The translations under genes and the position numbers were made by a program. From NCBI RefSeq assembly GCF_020990385.1, contig NZ_CP087597.1, positions 519,001 to 583,000 of the forward strand: a stretch of 64,000 bases of DNA. Reading direction: 5' to 3'. A model generated the notes under the pieces. It did no database searches and was not told the DNA's origin. It worked only from the letters and a program-made list of their open reading frames with translations. Positions 10,039 through 20,704 of the stretch are shown here, one piece after another; positions within the stretch are counted from its first letter, which is position 1, and each line of letters opens with the position of its first letter. Origin of the DNA: Paracoccus sp. MA (GTDB lineage: Bacteria > Pseudomonadota > Alphaproteobacteria > Rhodobacterales > Rhodobacteraceae).

Positions 10039-12582
10039 TCAAAGCAGGAAGTCAGCTGCGACATACTGCCCGGCCGTGGTCGCGCCGTCGGCGATGCGGA
10101 TGATCAGCTCGGCATCCGCGTCATTGTCGACATTGGCCCTGAGCCAGGTCTCGGTGCCGTTGTTCGTAAGCCATACCGTTCCCGCGCCTCCCGCGGTTGT
10201 TCCATTGAATACAAAGGCTTGGTTTCCGGCCACCAGCGCATTCGCGTCGATGCCCGAAAGGTCTATCCGGTCGCCGGCCGCAAGGCCCGCGCCGTCGAAA
10301 CCATTGATGACGTCGATGCCCGCCGCCGCGTTCGAATGGTTCAGCGCGCCGAAGCGGAAGGTGTCGGCCCCGCCGCCGCCGTTGAGCGAATCCGCGCCTA
10401 TCCCGCCGATCAGCGTGTCGCTGCCGGCGGCGCCCTGCAGCGTGTCATTGCCCTCGTAGCCGAAGAGCAGGTCGTTGCCGGCCCCGGCATTCATCAGGTT
10501 CGCGCCCGCCGTCCCATAGAGCGAATCATTGCCGCCCGCGGTCATCACGTTCTCGAAGTTGACGAAGCTTTCGCCGGCGAAATTGGTCGCGCCGCTGCCC
10601 AGGTTGACGAGATAGGCCCCGGTGAAGCTGCGGGCATCCAGCATGTCGATGCCGGCCCCGCCGTTCAGGGTCTCGTTCGAACCCAGCCCGGCCAGGATGG
10701 TGTCGTTGCCCGCCTCGCCGGCGTAGAAGCCTGCGCCGCTCGAGACCAGCCGGTCGTTGCCGGCGCCGCCATAAAGCGTGCCTGTGCCCGAACTCGCCTC
10801 CAGCGTGTCATTGCCGGCGCCGCCGTAGATCAGATCGTTTCCGGCGCCGCCGGTCAGCAGGTCGTTGCCCGCGCCGCCGTAAAGCACGTCATTGCCGCCA
10901 AGCCCGCTGATGACGTCATTGCCGCCATTGCCCTGGATCGTGTTCGCCGCCGCCGTGCCCGAGAGCGTGTCGTTGCCGGAACCCGAAGAGAGGTTCTCGA
11001 AATTGACGAAGCTTTCGCCGCTGTAATTCGTGGCGCCGGTCGCCATGTTGATGGCATAGGCCCCGCTCCAGGCGGCGGTGTTCAGCCAGTCGACACCGGC
11101 CCCGCCGTCCAGGGTCTCGCCCCCGCCATTGCCGGCATAAATATAGTCATTGCCGGCCTCGCCGAAATACTGGCCATAGCCGCTGGAGACGATGGTGTCG
11201 CTATCCGCGCCGCCCCGGACCGTATCCGTGCCGGTGCCCGCGTTCAGGTAATCGTTCCCGGCGCCGCCGGACAGGTAATCATTGCCCGCAAGGCCCGAAA
11301 TCGAATCGTTTCCGGCATTGCCATGCATGATGTTGGCGCCGCTGGTGCCGAGCAGCGTGTCATTGCCGGAGCCGGAATAGACATTCTCGAAGTTCACGAA
11401 ACTTTCGCCGGTGAAGTTCGTGGCCCCCGTCGCCAGATTGACGAGATAGGCCCCGGCATAGGTGGCGGTGTTCAGCCAGTCCGTGTCGCCGCCGCCGTCA
11501 AGGGTTTCGCTGACACCCAGCCCGGCATAGACATAGTCGTTCCCCGCCTGGCCGTAATACTGGCCCGCGCCGCTGGAAACCAGCGTGTCATTGCCGTTCC
11601 CGCCCCAGATCGTATCCGTGCCGGTGCCGGCGTTCAGGTAGTCATTGCCCTCGCCGCCGGAAATATAGTCATTGCCGCCCAGGCCCGAGATCGAATCGTT
11701 CCCGGCATTGCCATACATGGTATTGGCGCCGCTGGTGCCGAGCAGCGTGTCATTGCCGGAGCCGGAATAGACATTCTCGAAATTCACGAAGCTCTCGCCG
11801 GTGAAGTTCGTCCCGCCCGTGGCCAGGTTGATCGAATAGGCCCCGCTATAGGTCGTCGTGTTCAGCCAATCGGTGCCGGTGCCGCCGTTCAGCGTTTCGC
11901 TGACACCCAGCCCGGCATAGATGTAATCGTCCCCGGCATCGCCGAAATACTGTCCGGCCCCGCCGGAGACGAGCGTGTCATTGCCATCCCCGCCCAGAAG
12001 CGTATCGGTTCCGGTCCCGGCGTGGAGATAGTCGTTGCCGGCGCCGCCTGAAATATAGTCGTTGCCGGCATACCCGTAGATGTAATCGTTACCACCATTG
12101 CCATACATGCTGTTGGCGCCATCGGTGCCATAAAGCGTATCGTTCCCCGAGCCCGAATAGATGTTCTCGAAGTTCACAAAGCTTTCGAAGCTGAAATTCG
12201 TTGCCCCGGTGGAAAGGTTCACCGAGTAATTGCCGTTCCAGCTGGCCGTGTTCAGCCAGTCGATCCCGGTGCCGCCGTCCAGCGTCTCGCCGCCGCCGGC
12301 CCCGGCATAGATGTAATCGTTCCCGGCATCGCCGTAATACTGGCCATAGCCGCTGGAAACGATCGTGTCGTTGTCGTTCCAGCCATGCACGGTATCGACG
12401 CCCGTCCCGGCATGGATGTAGTCGTGGCCGTCTCCGCCCGACAGGTAGTCGTTGCCGGAGCCGCCATAGATGGTGTCGTTGCCGCCCTGGCCCAGGACAT
12501 AATCGTTCCCTCCCAGGGCGTCGAAGATTTCGCTGGCAGACGTGCCGATCATGGTGTCGTTGCCATTCGTTCCGGTAGGCAT
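10039..12582 (-). CDS. RTX-type calcium-binding repeat protein, probably exported by type I secretion
   Basis: 847 residues, acidic, rich in Gly, Asp and Asn, without an N-terminal signal peptide. It consists almost wholly of GGxGND-type nonapeptides that bind calcium in a parallel beta roll. These are arranged as 130-residue modules, each ending in SFVNFEN followed by SGSGNDTL. The last 115 residues (from about GADTFRFG) form a C-terminal serralysin-type domain of the kind that carries the type I secretion signal; the protein ends in DFLL. I see no protease, lipase or adhesin domain, so it may be structural or surface-layer-like. The ATG at 12582 has AGGAGG six bases upstream; an earlier in-frame ATG has no ribosome site. 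No type I exporter genes lie nearby. Confidence 0.88.
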   Translation of the reverse strand: MPTGTNGNDTMIGTSASEIFDALGGNDYVLGQGGNDTIYGGSGNDYLSGGDGHDYIHAGTGVDTVHGWNDNDTIVSSGYGQYYGDAGNDYIYAGAGGGETLDGGTGIDWLNTASWNGNYSVNLSTGATNFSFESFVNFENIYSGSGNDTLYGTDGANSMYGNGGNDYIYGYAGNDYISGGAGNDYLHAGTGTDTLLGGDGNDTLVSGGAGQYFGDAGDDYIYAGLGVSETLNGGTGTDWLNTTTYSGAYSINLATGGTNFTGESFVNFENVYSGSGNDTLLGTSGANTMYGNAGNDSISGLGGNDYISGGEGNDYLNAGTGTDTIWGGNGNDTLVSSGAGQYYGQAGNDYVYAGLGVSETLDGGGDTDWLNTATYAGAYLVNLATGATNFTGESFVNFENVYSGSGNDTLLGTSGANIMHGNAGNDSISGLAGNDYLSGGAGNDYLNAGTGTDTVRGGADSDTIVSSGYGQYFGEAGNDYIYAGNGGGETLDGGAGVDWLNTAAWSGAYAINMATGATNYSGESFVNFENLSSGSGNDTLSGTAAANTIQGNGGNDVISGLGGNDVLYGGAGNDLLTGGAGNDLIYGGAGNDTLEASSGTGTLYGGAGNDRLVSSGAGFYAGEAGNDTILAGLGSNETLNGGAGIDMLDARSFTGAYLVNLGSGATNFAGESFVNFENVMTAGGNDSLYGTAGANLMNAGAGNDLLFGYEGNDTLQGAAGSDTLIGGIGADSLNGGGGADTFRFGALNHSNAAAGIDVINGFDGAGLAAGDRIDLSGIDANALVAGNQAFVFNGTTAGGAGTVWLTNNGTETWLRANVDNDADAELIIRIADGATTAGQYVAADFLL
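10550..12190 (-). repeat. Tandem 390-bp modules inside the RTX gene
   Basis: The TTCTCGA word that encodes part of FVNFEN recurs at 10550, 10994, 11384, 11774 and 12164. Spacings are exactly 390 bp three times and 444 bp once, the longer module holding extra nonapeptides. Long stretches are nearly identical, for example around 11341 and 11731, so the array is prone to unequal recombination. Confidence 0.92.
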
Positions 12583-12701
12583 CTCTTCCTCCTGTCGTCT
12601 CATGTCATGGACGGGGCGGCATGCCTCGCGATCCCGACATTGCTCCCGACGGTGTGAAGGCGGCGTGAAACCGGCTTAGTCCCTGACAGGAAAGCGGAAT
12701 T

Positions 12702-12718
12702 TCGCGGATTTTCCGCGA
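12702..12718. promoter_or_regulatory. Small palindrome between the RTX gene and aroC
   Basis: In the divergent intergenic region, CGCGGA-TTT-TCCGCG forms a perfect 6-bp inverted repeat, with a further GCGGAA just before it. It could be an operator; no family can be assigned. Confidence 0.3.
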
Positions 12719-12835
12719 TGTGCGGCGCCGGCTCCGGCCGCCGGCCTGGGCCGCCGAGTCGCTGCGCGGCCGGGCTGGGGATTGCCCCTTGCCCCGCGCG
12801 CCGCTATCGCAGGCATAAAAGGGGGTCCGGCAACC

Positions 12836-13936
12836 ATGAGCTTCAATACCTTCGGTCGCGTCTTCACCTTCACCACCTGGGGCGAGAGCCATGGCCCGGC
12901 GCTTGGCGCCACCGTGGACGGCTGCCCGCCCGGCGTGGCGCTGGACGAGGCCTGGATCCAGCAGTTCCTGGACCGGCGGCGGCCCGGCAGTTCGAAATTC
13001 ACCACCCAGCGGCAGGAGCCGGATCGGGTGCGCATCCTCTCGGGCGTGTTCGAGGGCAGGACCACCGGCACCCCGATCCAGTTGATGATCGAGAACACCG
13101 ACCAGCGCAGCAAGGATTACGGCGAGATCGCCGAGGCCTTCCGTCCCGGCCATGCCGATATCGCCTATCACCTGAAATACGGCATCCGCGACTATCGCGG
13201 CGGCGGGCGGTCCAGCGCGCGCGAGACGGCGGCGCGGGTCGCGGCCGGGGGCGTGGCGCAGGCGGTGCTGCGCGATCTGGTGCCGGGGCTGCGGATCACC
13301 GGCTACATGGTGCAGATGGGCGATCTGCATCTGGACCGGACGAATTTCGACGCCGCCGAGATCGGCAGGAACCCGTTCTTCTTGCCCGATGCCGGCGCCG
13401 TGCCGGCCTGGGAGGATTATCTGAACGCCATCCGCAAGGCGCAGGACAGCGTCGGCGCCGCCGTCGAGGTGCTGATCCAGGGCTGCCCGGCCGGGCTGGG
13501 CGCGCCGGTCTATGCCAAGCTGGACACCGACCTGGCCGCCGCGATGATGTCGATCAATGCCGTGAAGGGCGTCGAGATCGGCGAGGGCATGGCCGCCGCC
13601 GTCCTGACCGGCACCCGGAATGCCGACGAGATCCGCATGGGCAATGACGGGCCGCGCTACCTTTCGAACCATGCCGGGGGGATTCTGGGCGGCATTTCGA
13701 CCGGGCAGGACATCCTGGTGCGATTCGCCGTCAAGCCGACCAGCTCCATCCTGACGCCGCGGCGCACCATCAACCGGAAGGGCGAGGAGATCGAGCTGAT
13801 CACCAAGGGCCGGCACGATCCTTGCGTCGGCATCCGCGCCGTGCCCATCGCCGAGGCCATGGCGGCCTGCGTGATCCTGGACCACCTGCTGCTCGACCGG
13901 GCGCAGACCGGCGGCCAGCGCGGCCGCATCGGCTAG
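12836..13936 (+). CDS. aroC: Chorismate synthase
   Basis: 366 residues, normal length. It converts EPSP to chorismate, the last common step of aromatic amino acid synthesis, using reduced FMN. The three family signatures are present: GESHGPALG near residue 19, [18 protein letters not shown] at about 124-141, and RTINRKGEE near the end. I chose the ATG at 12836, where the conserved [20 protein letters not shown] begins; the open frame extends 18 codons further without family support. It is divergent from the RTX gene and stands alone, ending at a compact hairpin. Confidence 0.97.
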   Translation: MSFNTFGRVFTFTTWGESHGPALGATVDGCPPGVALDEAWIQQFLDRRRPGSSKFTTQRQEPDRVRILSGVFEGRTTGTPIQLMIENTDQRSKDYGEIAEAFRPGHADIAYHLKYGIRDYRGGGRSSARETAARVAAGGVAQAVLRDLVPGLRITGYMVQMGDLHLDRTNFDAAEIGRNPFFLPDAGAVPAWEDYLNAIRKAQDSVGAAVEVLIQGCPAGLGAPVYAKLDTDLAAAMMSINAVKGVEIGEGMAAAVLTGTRNADEIRMGNDGPRYLSNHAGGILGGISTGQDILVRFAVKPTSSILTPRRTINRKGEEIELITKGRHDPCVGIRAVPIAEAMAACVILDHLLLDRAQTGGQRGRIG

Positions 13937-13954
13937 GCCCGGCGCGCGGCCCAG

Positions 13955-13975
13955 GAGGGGAACGCTGTTCCCCTC
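13955..13975 (+). terminator. Hairpin after aroC
   Basis: GAGGGGAAC and GTTCCCCTC form a perfect 9-bp stem with a GCT loop, followed by TTGTCC. It lies 18 bases after the stop. Confidence 0.65.
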
Positions 13976-14005
13976 TTGTCCCGCTGCGCGGGCCAATTCA
14001 TCCCT

Positions 14006-14078
14006 TGGGGTATTTGGAAAACAGAGAAAGCCGGGGACGCATGGCTCGTCCGGTTTTCACCGTTTTGCAAATACTCCT
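14006..14078. repeat. Inverted pair of the dispersed repeat (copy C)
   Basis: The left arm GGGGTATTTGGAAAACAGAG starts at 14007; the right arm CACCGTTTTGCAAATACTCC occupies 14058-14077. Between them a small CCGGGGACG/CGTCCGG hairpin lies inside, so the whole can fold into one long interrupted stem between aroC and pstS. Confidence 0.8.
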
Positions 14079-14091
14079 GCGGCGGCCGCGA

Positions 14092-14109
14092 TTGTTACGC
14101 AACTGACAC
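14092..14109 (+). promoter_or_regulatory. Candidate Pho box of the pst operon
   Basis: TTGTTAC-GCAA-CTGACAC has two 7-base half-sites 11 bases apart, the spacing of PhoB boxes (consensus half-site CTGTCAT). It lies about 85 bases before pstS. The match is partial, but location and the phoB gene at the end of the operon support it. Confidence 0.5.
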
Positions 14110-14192
14110 ATTCCTTTCGCATAACCGTCGCATCGCCGTTCTAGAGAGCGGTCAGGCCGCAACGGCCTCATGGAAATGTCAGGAGTGATCCT

Positions 14193-15221
14193 ATGAAATC
14201 CGCGAAATTCACCGTGTCGGCGCTGGCCGTGATCGCTGCCTCGGCCACTGCCGCCGCCGCCCGCGACCAGATCCAGATCTCGGGCTCGTCCACGGTGCTG
14301 CCCTATGCCACCATCGTCGCCGAGGCCTTCGGCGAGAATACCGACTTTCCGGTTCCGGTCGTCGAATCGGGCGGCTCGTCGGCCGGGCTGAAGAAATTCT
14401 GCGAAGGCGTGGGCGAGAACACCATCGACATCGCCAATGCCAGCCGTCCGATCAAGGACAGCGAGAAGGAGGCCTGCAAGGCCGCCGGCGTGACCGATAT
14501 CATGGAGGTCCGCATCGGCTATGACGGCATCGTCTTCGCCAGCGACATCGGCAGCAACGACTTCGCCTTCACCGCCGCCGACTGGTTCAACGCGCTGGCC
14601 GCCAAGGTGGTCAAGGACGGCAAGGTGGTGAACAACACCGCCACCAAGTGGAACGAGATCCGCGCCGACCTGCCGGACCAGGAGATCCTGGCCTTCGTGC
14701 CCGGCACCAAGCACGGCACCCGCGAAGTCTTCGAGGAAAAGGTGATCGCCGCCGGCTGCGAGGAATCCGGCGCCGCCGAGGTTTTCAAGGCCGAGCTGGG
14801 CGAGGATGCCGCGGCCAAGGCCTGCCTCGACCTGCGCACCGACGGCAAGTCGGTGGATATCGACGGCGACTATACCGAGACGCTGGCCCGCATCCAGTCG
14901 GCCAAGCACGGCATCGGCGTCTTCGGCCTGTCCTTCTATGAAAACAACACCGACAAGCTGAAGGTCGCGACCATGGGCGGCGTGACGCCCTCGACCGAGA
15001 CCATCGCCGCGGGCGAATACCCGGTCTCGCGGCCGCTGTTCTTCTATGTCAAGAAACAGCATATCGGCGAGATCCAGGGGCTGAAGGAATTTGCGGAATT
15101 CTTCGTCTCGGACGAGCTGGCCGGGCCGGAAGGGCCGCTGGCCGCCTACGGGCTGGTGGCGGATCCGGAACTGGCCGCGACCCAGGCGGCCGTCGCCGAA
15201 GAGGCGATCCTCGCCGAATGA
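14193..15221 (+). CDS. pstS: Periplasmic phosphate-binding protein PstS
   Basis: 342 residues. A signal peptide covers about residues 1-24 (MKSAKFTVSALAVIAASATA with an AAA cleavage region). The mature protein starts with the phosphate-binding signature ISGSSTVLPYATIVAEAF and carries ESGGSSAGLKKFCEG and GTKHGTREVFEEKV loops typical of PstS. It captures phosphate in the periplasm for the PstCAB transporter. AGGAGTGATCC precedes the ATG. It heads the pstSCAB-phoU-phoB unit and is separated from pstC by a stable hairpin, probably so that more binding protein than transporter is made. Confidence 0.96.
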   Translation: MKSAKFTVSALAVIAASATAAAARDQIQISGSSTVLPYATIVAEAFGENTDFPVPVVESGGSSAGLKKFCEGVGENTIDIANASRPIKDSEKEACKAAGVTDIMEVRIGYDGIVFASDIGSNDFAFTAADWFNALAAKVVKDGKVVNNTATKWNEIRADLPDQEILAFVPGTKHGTREVFEEKVIAAGCEESGAAEVFKAELGEDAAAKACLDLRTDGKSVDIDGDYTETLARIQSAKHGIGVFGLSFYENNTDKLKVATMGGVTPSTETIAAGEYPVSRPLFFYVKKQHIGEIQGLKEFAEFFVSDELAGPEGPLAAYGLVADPELAATQAAVAEEAILAE

Positions 15222-15228
15222 CCTGCAG

Positions 15229-15253
15229 GGCGCGGGGACAGGGTTCCCGCGCC
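15229..15253 (+). promoter_or_regulatory. Intercistronic hairpin between pstS and pstC
   Basis: GGCGCGGG and CCCGCGCC form a perfect 8-bp stem with a nine-base loop, lying between the pstS stop and the pstC start without a T-run. The same stem occurs after ctaE at 29617. It probably protects the 3' end of the pstS message or attenuates read-through. Confidence 0.6.
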
Positions 15254-15282
15254 GCTTCCGTTTCCCTGTTCCGAGGGCTCAC

Positions 15283-16473
15283 ATGCCTGTCTCATGGACC
15301 TTGCTGATCGTCCTTGCCCTTGCCGGCGCGGGCTATCTTGTCACCCGCGCGCGCGTCGTCGCGCTGGCCGGGGGCGACGTGCGGCGGCTGCATTCGCGGC
15401 CCAGCTATCACGGCTGGAACGCCGCGCTGCTGACGGCGCTGCCGGCGCTGTTCCTGATCGCCATCTGGCGCTTCGTGCAGCCGGCCGCGGATGCGACGCC
15501 GGTGGCGATCCTGGCGCTGATCCTGGCCGCGGCCGGGCTTGGCCTGGCGCTGGTCCGCAGCGCGCCCGGTTTCCGGGCCCGCAATGCCGTCGAAGGCATG
15601 GTCAAGGGCCTGCTGATCCTGTGCTCCAGCATCGCCATCCTGACCACCGCCGGGATCGTCTTCTCGATGCTGTTCGAGACCGGGCACTTCTTCCGGCAAT
15701 ATCCCTGGCAGGAGTTCTTCTTTGGCGCCACCTGGTCGCCGCGCTTCGGCGGCGGCTCGCAGCTGGGCATCCTGCCGCTGCTTTGGGGCACGCTCTACAT
15801 CTCGCTGATCGCGCTGGTCGTGTCGGTGCCGATCGGGCTGTTCGCGGCGATCTACATGTCCGAATACGCCTCGCCCCGGCTGCGCAGCCTCGCCAAGCCG
15901 ATGATCGAGGTGCTCGCCGGCATCCCGACCATCGTCTACGGCCTTTTCGCGCTGATCACCGTGGGCCCGATGCTGCGCGACTGGTTCGCCCAGCCGCTGG
16001 GGCTGGGCAATTCCGGGTCGTCGGTGATGACCGCGGGCCTGGTCATGGGGATCATGCTGATCCCCTTCGTCAGCTCGCTTTCGGACGACATCATCAACGC
16101 CGTGCCGCAATCCCTGCGCGACGGCGCGCTCGGCCTCGGCTCGACGCAGTCGGAAACCGTGCGCAAGGTGGTGCTGCCCGCGGCGCTGCCGGGCATCGTC
16201 GGCGCCGTGCTACTGGCCGCCTCGCGCGCCATCGGCGAGACGATGATCGTCGTGCTGGGCGCGGGCGCCGCCGCCCGCATGGACCTGAACCCGTTCGAGG
16301 CCATGACCACGATCACCGTCAAGATCGTCAGCCAGCTGACCGGCGACAACGACTTCGCCGCGCCCGAGACGCTGGTCGCCTTCGCGCTTGGCCTGACCCT
16401 TTTCGTCATCACGCTGGGGCTGAACATCGTCGCCCTCTACGTCGTGCGCAAATACCGGGAGCAGTACGAATGA
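15283..16473 (+). CDS. pstC: Phosphate ABC transporter permease PstC
   Basis: 396 residues with about eight hydrophobic segments, longer at the N-terminus than enterobacterial PstC. The conserved permease core starts near residue 120, with [32 protein letters not shown] and the EAA-like loop [20 protein letters not shown]. It forms the inner-membrane channel with PstA. The ATG at 15283 has GAGGG nine bases upstream; the frame is open earlier but without family similarity. The stop overlaps the pstA start as ATGA. Confidence 0.93.
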   Translation: MPVSWTLLIVLALAGAGYLVTRARVVALAGGDVRRLHSRPSYHGWNAALLTALPALFLIAIWRFVQPAADATPVAILALILAAAGLGLALVRSAPGFRARNAVEGMVKGLLILCSSIAILTTAGIVFSMLFETGHFFRQYPWQEFFFGATWSPRFGGGSQLGILPLLWGTLYISLIALVVSVPIGLFAAIYMSEYASPRLRSLAKPMIEVLAGIPTIVYGLFALITVGPMLRDWFAQPLGLGNSGSSVMTAGLVMGIMLIPFVSSLSDDIINAVPQSLRDGALGLGSTQSETVRKVVLPAALPGIVGAVLLAASRAIGETMIVVLGAGAAARMDLNPFEAMTTITVKIVSQLTGDNDFAAPETLVAFALGLTLFVITLGLNIVALYVVRKYREQYE

Positions 16474-17813
16474 GCGACGCAACCCTTCACGGCGCGCAGC
16501 CCCGGCCCTCGCTGCTGGCCGCCGATCCGCGGACCCGCAAGCGCAATGCCGCCGAGGCGCGGTTCCGCGCCTATGGCCTGGCCGCCATCGTGATCTCGAT
16601 GGTCATGCTGGTGATCCTGCTCTTTACCATCCTGACCGGCGGGATCGGGGCCTTTCGCCAGACCTATCTGGAAATCCCGGTGACGCTGGACGCCGCGCAG
16701 CTCGACAAGACCGGCAACCGCGACCCCGCCGAAATCCGCAAGGTCCTGACCCTGACCTATGGCAGGATCTTGGAGCAATCGCTGCAACAGGCCATCGCCG
16801 ACAAGGGCATCGCCGCGGCCGACCTGTCCGACAAGGATGTTTCGGGCCTGATCTCCAAGGAGGCGTCGGCCCAGCTGCGCAACCGCGTGCTGGCCGACCC
16901 CGAACTGATCGGCCAGACCGTCGAGACCCGGGTGCTGGTGAACGGCCGGGTGGACGGCTATTACAAGGGCCGCGTCAGCATGGAGAGCGCGGCGCGCGAT
17001 GCCAATACCTCGCCGGCGCAGCTGCAGCTGGCCGATGCGCTCAAGGCGCAGGGCATGCTGGCGACGCAGTGGAACTGGTCCTTCCTGACCAGCCCCGACG
17101 CCTCGGACCAGCGCCCCGAGGCGGCGGGGGTCGGCATCGCCATCCTCGGCTCGTTCTACATGATGCTGGTGGTGCTGGTGCTGGCGGTGCCGATCGGCGT
17201 CGCCGCCTCGATCTACCTGGAGGAATTCGCGCCGAAGAACCGCTGGACCGATATCATCGAGGTCAACATCTCGAACCTCGCCGCCGTGCCCTCGATCGTC
17301 TTCGGCATCCTGGGCCTGGCCGCCTTCATCAACTTCGCCGGCCTGCCGCAATCGGCGCCCATCGTCGGCGGCCTGGTGTTGACGCTGATGACGCTGCCCA
17401 CCATCATCATCGCCACCCGCGCGGCACTGAAGGCGGTGCCGCCCTCGATCCGCGACGCGGCGCTGGGGGTGGGGGCCTCGAAGATGCAGTCGGTGTTCCA
17501 CCACGTCCTGCCGCTGGCCATGCCGGGCATCCTGACCGGCACCATCATCGGCCTGGCGCAGGCGCTTGGCGAAACCGCGCCGCTACTGCTGATCGGCATG
17601 GTGGCCTTTGTCCGCAACGTCCCCTCGGCGCCGCCGGACGGGTTGTTCGAGCCGGCCTCGGCCCTGCCGGTCCAGGTCTACAACTGGACCCAGCGCGCCG
17701 ACCCCGCCTTCATCGAGCGCGCCTCGGGGGCGATCATCGTGCTGCTGGTGTTCCTGCTCTGCATGAACCTCCTCGCCATCTATCTGCGCCGCAAGTTCGA
17801 GCGCCGGTGGTAA
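16470..17813 (+). CDS. pstA: Phosphate ABC transporter permease PstA
   Basis: 447 residues, longer than classical PstA (about 300). After the first membrane helix (about 30-55) there is a periplasmic insert of about 150 residues (ITGG-like end to about residue 210) before the permease core, which has [18 protein letters not shown], the [13 protein letters not shown] segment and the EAA loop [21 protein letters not shown]. Such inserts are common in alphaproteobacterial PstA. The ATG lies inside the pstC stop (ATGA), so translation is coupled. pstB follows after 20 bases. Confidence 0.94.
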   Translation: MSDATLHGAQPRPSLLAADPRTRKRNAAEARFRAYGLAAIVISMVMLVILLFTILTGGIGAFRQTYLEIPVTLDAAQLDKTGNRDPAEIRKVLTLTYGRILEQSLQQAIADKGIAAADLSDKDVSGLISKEASAQLRNRVLADPELIGQTVETRVLVNGRVDGYYKGRVSMESAARDANTSPAQLQLADALKAQGMLATQWNWSFLTSPDASDQRPEAAGVGIAILGSFYMMLVVLVLAVPIGVAASIYLEEFAPKNRWTDIIEVNISNLAAVPSIVFGILGLAAFINFAGLPQSAPIVGGLVLTLMTLPTIIIATRAALKAVPPSIRDAALGVGASKMQSVFHHVLPLAMPGILTGTIIGLAQALGETAPLLLIGMVAFVRNVPSAPPDGLFEPASALPVQVYNWTQRADPAFIERASGAIIVLLVFLLCMNLLAIYLRRKFERRW

Positions 17814-17833
17814 ATCCGGGAAGGAGACCCGAT

Positions 17834-18631
<798 letters not shown>

Positions 18632-18648
18632 GCCGGAAAGGAAAAGAC

Positions 18649-19359
18649 ATGAACAACGAACGGCATATCCTCTCGGCCTTCGACCGCGATCTGGAAACCG
18701 TGCAGGCGCTGGTGGTCAAGATGGGCGGCATGGTCGAAAGCGCCATCCACGACGCCGCCATCGCGCTGGAGACCCGCGACGGCGAGCTGGCCGACGACAT
18801 CCGCCGCCGCGACAAGGCCATCGACGCGCTGGAGCATCAGATCAACGAGGAAGCCGCGCGGCTGATCGCGCTGCGCGCGCCGCGGGCCACCGACCTGCGC
18901 ATGGTGCTGTCGGTCATCAAGATCTCGCATATCCTCGAGCGGGTGGGCGATTACGCCAAGAACATCGCCAAGCGCAGCGACGTGCTGGCCGAGATGCCCG
19001 CCATCGAGGGCGCCGGCATGGCGCTGCGGCGCATGTCCGCCACGGTCGAGGCGATGATGAAGGACGCCCTGGACAGCTATATCCAGCGCGACGCGGCGCT
19101 GGCCGCCGACGTGCGCAAGCGCGACCTGGAAGTGGACCAGATGTATAACGCGCTGTTCCGCGAGTTCCTGACCCATATGATGGAGGATCCGCGCAACATC
19201 ACCGCCTGCATGCACCTGCATTTCATCGCCAAGAACATCGAGCGCATGGGCGACCACGCCACCGGCATCGCCGAGCAGGTGATCTATCTGGCCACCGGCG
19301 AGCTGCCCGAGGACCCGCGTCCCAAGGGGGAAAGCGTGCCGCGCATGGAGGGGGCCTGA
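18649..19359 (+). CDS. phoU: Phosphate signalling protein PhoU
   Basis: 236 residues, two three-helix PhoU domains. The metal-binding motifs are visible: ERVGDYAKNIAKR (about 101-113) and ERMGDHATGIAEQ (about 200-212). PhoU links the Pst transporter to the PhoR-PhoB two-component system and represses the regulon when phosphate is plentiful. It sits 17 bases after pstB and three bases before phoB. Confidence 0.96.
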   Translation: MNNERHILSAFDRDLETVQALVVKMGGMVESAIHDAAIALETRDGELADDIRRRDKAIDALEHQINEEAARLIALRAPRATDLRMVLSVIKISHILERVGDYAKNIAKRSDVLAEMPAIEGAGMALRRMSATVEAMMKDALDSYIQRDAALAADVRKRDLEVDQMYNALFREFLTHMMEDPRNITACMHLHFIAKNIERMGDHATGIAEQVIYLATGELPEDPRPKGESVPRMEGA

Positions 19360-19362
19360 TCC

Positions 19363-20052
19363 ATGGCACAGACCCAACCCTGTGTTCTGGTCGTCGAGGA
19401 CGAAGGCGCACAGCGCGAGGTGCTGAAATACAATCTCGAGGCCGAGGGCTTCGACGTGGTGCTGGCCGAGAACGGCGACGAGGCGATGCTGCTGGTGGCC
19501 GAGGAACAGCCCGACCTGATCGTGCTGGACTGGATGCTGCCCAACGTCTCGGGCATCGAGGTCTGCCGCCGGGTCAAGGCCGATCCCTCGACCCGGCAGA
19601 TCCCGATCATCATGCTTTCGGCCCGGTCAGAGGAGGTGGACCGGGTGCGCGGGCTGGAGACCGGCGCCGACGATTACGTGGTCAAGCCCTATTCCGTGGT
19701 CGAGCTGATGGCGCGGCTGCGCACCCAGCTGCGCCGCACCCGCCCGGCCTCGATGGGCGAGCGGCTGAGCTTCGGCGACATCATCCTGGATGCGGCCGAG
19801 CATCGGGTGTTCCGCGCCGGCCAGCCGCTGCATCTGGGTCCGACCGAGTTCCGGCTGCTCTCGACCCTGATGGAAAAGCCCGGCCGGGTCTGGACGCGCG
19901 AGCAATTGCTGGACCGGGTCTGGGGCCGCGACATCTATGTCGACACCCGCACCATCGACGTCCATGTCGGCCGGCTGCGCAAGGCGCTCATGGCCTATGG
20001 CGGCGACAACCCGGTGCGCACGGTGCGCGGCACCGGCTATTCGCTGGGCTGA
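19363..20052 (+). CDS. phoB: Phosphate regulon response regulator PhoB
   Basis: 229 residues. The receiver domain (1-120) has the acidic pocket E12-D13, the phosphorylated Asp56 in LIVLDWMLPN and Lys108 in YVVKPYS. The C-terminal OmpR-type winged helix runs from about 128 to 229 with the VDVHVGRLR-like recognition region (DTRTIDVHVGRLRKAL). It activates genes with Pho boxes, presumably including its own operon. The gene ends the pst unit. No phoR kinase gene is beside it. Confidence 0.96.
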   Translation: MAQTQPCVLVVEDEGAQREVLKYNLEAEGFDVVLAENGDEAMLLVAEEQPDLIVLDWMLPNVSGIEVCRRVKADPSTRQIPIIMLSARSEEVDRVRGLETGADDYVVKPYSVVELMARLRTQLRRTRPASMGERLSFGDIILDAAEHRVFRAGQPLHLGPTEFRLLSTLMEKPGRVWTREQLLDRVWGRDIYVDTRTIDVHVGRLRKALMAYGGDNPVRTVRGTGYSLG

Positions 20053-20544
20053 GCGCCCGGCCGGAACCGGACAGCCGCCGTTTCCGGCCCTTTGCCGGCG
20101 CGTCCCGGCCTGCATGTGGGGCCGGTGCGGCCGCGTCGCAGCACGGGATTTCCGGATTCACCCCTCCTGCCGGGGAGTGCCGAGCCGCGAACCCCGGGGC
20201 CGAGGGTCTGCCCCGTTCCTGAACCGGCAGACCCGCGGCGGGCCCCGCCTCCGCAGAGGGGCGCCGGCGGACCGCCTTGGGTTCCCCTAGGCGGGCTGCT
20301 GATCCGCCGCATGGCAAGCGCGAATCTCCACCTTGGACGACACGACCTTCAGCGCATCGCGGGCGGTTCGTTGCCGGCCGATCACGTCCCGTCACGTTTT
20401 CCGGCCGCGGAAGCCGGCACGGCGAGCCTCCGGCGCGCCTCGCCCGGCTGGCGGGATACCGCGAGTTGGCCCCCCGGTGCTTGTGGAGGTCGGCCATGCC
20501 CTAGCCGAGGGTCTTCTGCCTCGGCCGGGCATATGCAGGCAAGA

Positions 20545-20558
20545 GAGAACCGGTTCTC
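20545..20558. promoter_or_regulatory. Perfect 14-bp palindrome
   Basis: GAGAACCGGTTCTC is self-complementary over all 14 bases and lies 18 bases before a long hairpin. It is operator-like. Confidence 0.5.
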
Positions 20559-20575
20559 GGGCGAGGAGAATTGCT

Positions 20576-20616
20576 CGAAGCGCCAAACCATCGTCTCTCC
20601 GATGGCTGGCGCTTCG
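20576..20616. ncRNA. Long near-perfect hairpin, possible small RNA or attenuator
   Basis: CGAAGCGCCA-AA-CCATCG at 20576-20593 pairs with CGATGG-C-TGGCGCTTCG at 20600-20616 around a TCTCTC loop: 16 pairs with one small internal loop. It is far from any coding region, so it is unlikely to be by-product structure of a gene. Strand and function are unknown. Confidence 0.4.
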
Positions 20617-20704
20617 TGGCGTGCCGTTCCGATTTGGTGGGGTCGTGAAGAAAGCAGCCGTCAGCCGCGGGACCCGTCCCCGCGGCTTGCTTCGCTTCCA
20701 TCCC

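Noticed and set aside
10550..12190. Regularly spaced DNA repeats reminiscent of a repeat array
   Set aside because: The period of 390 bp lies within one reading frame and encodes RTX modules; it is not a CRISPR array.
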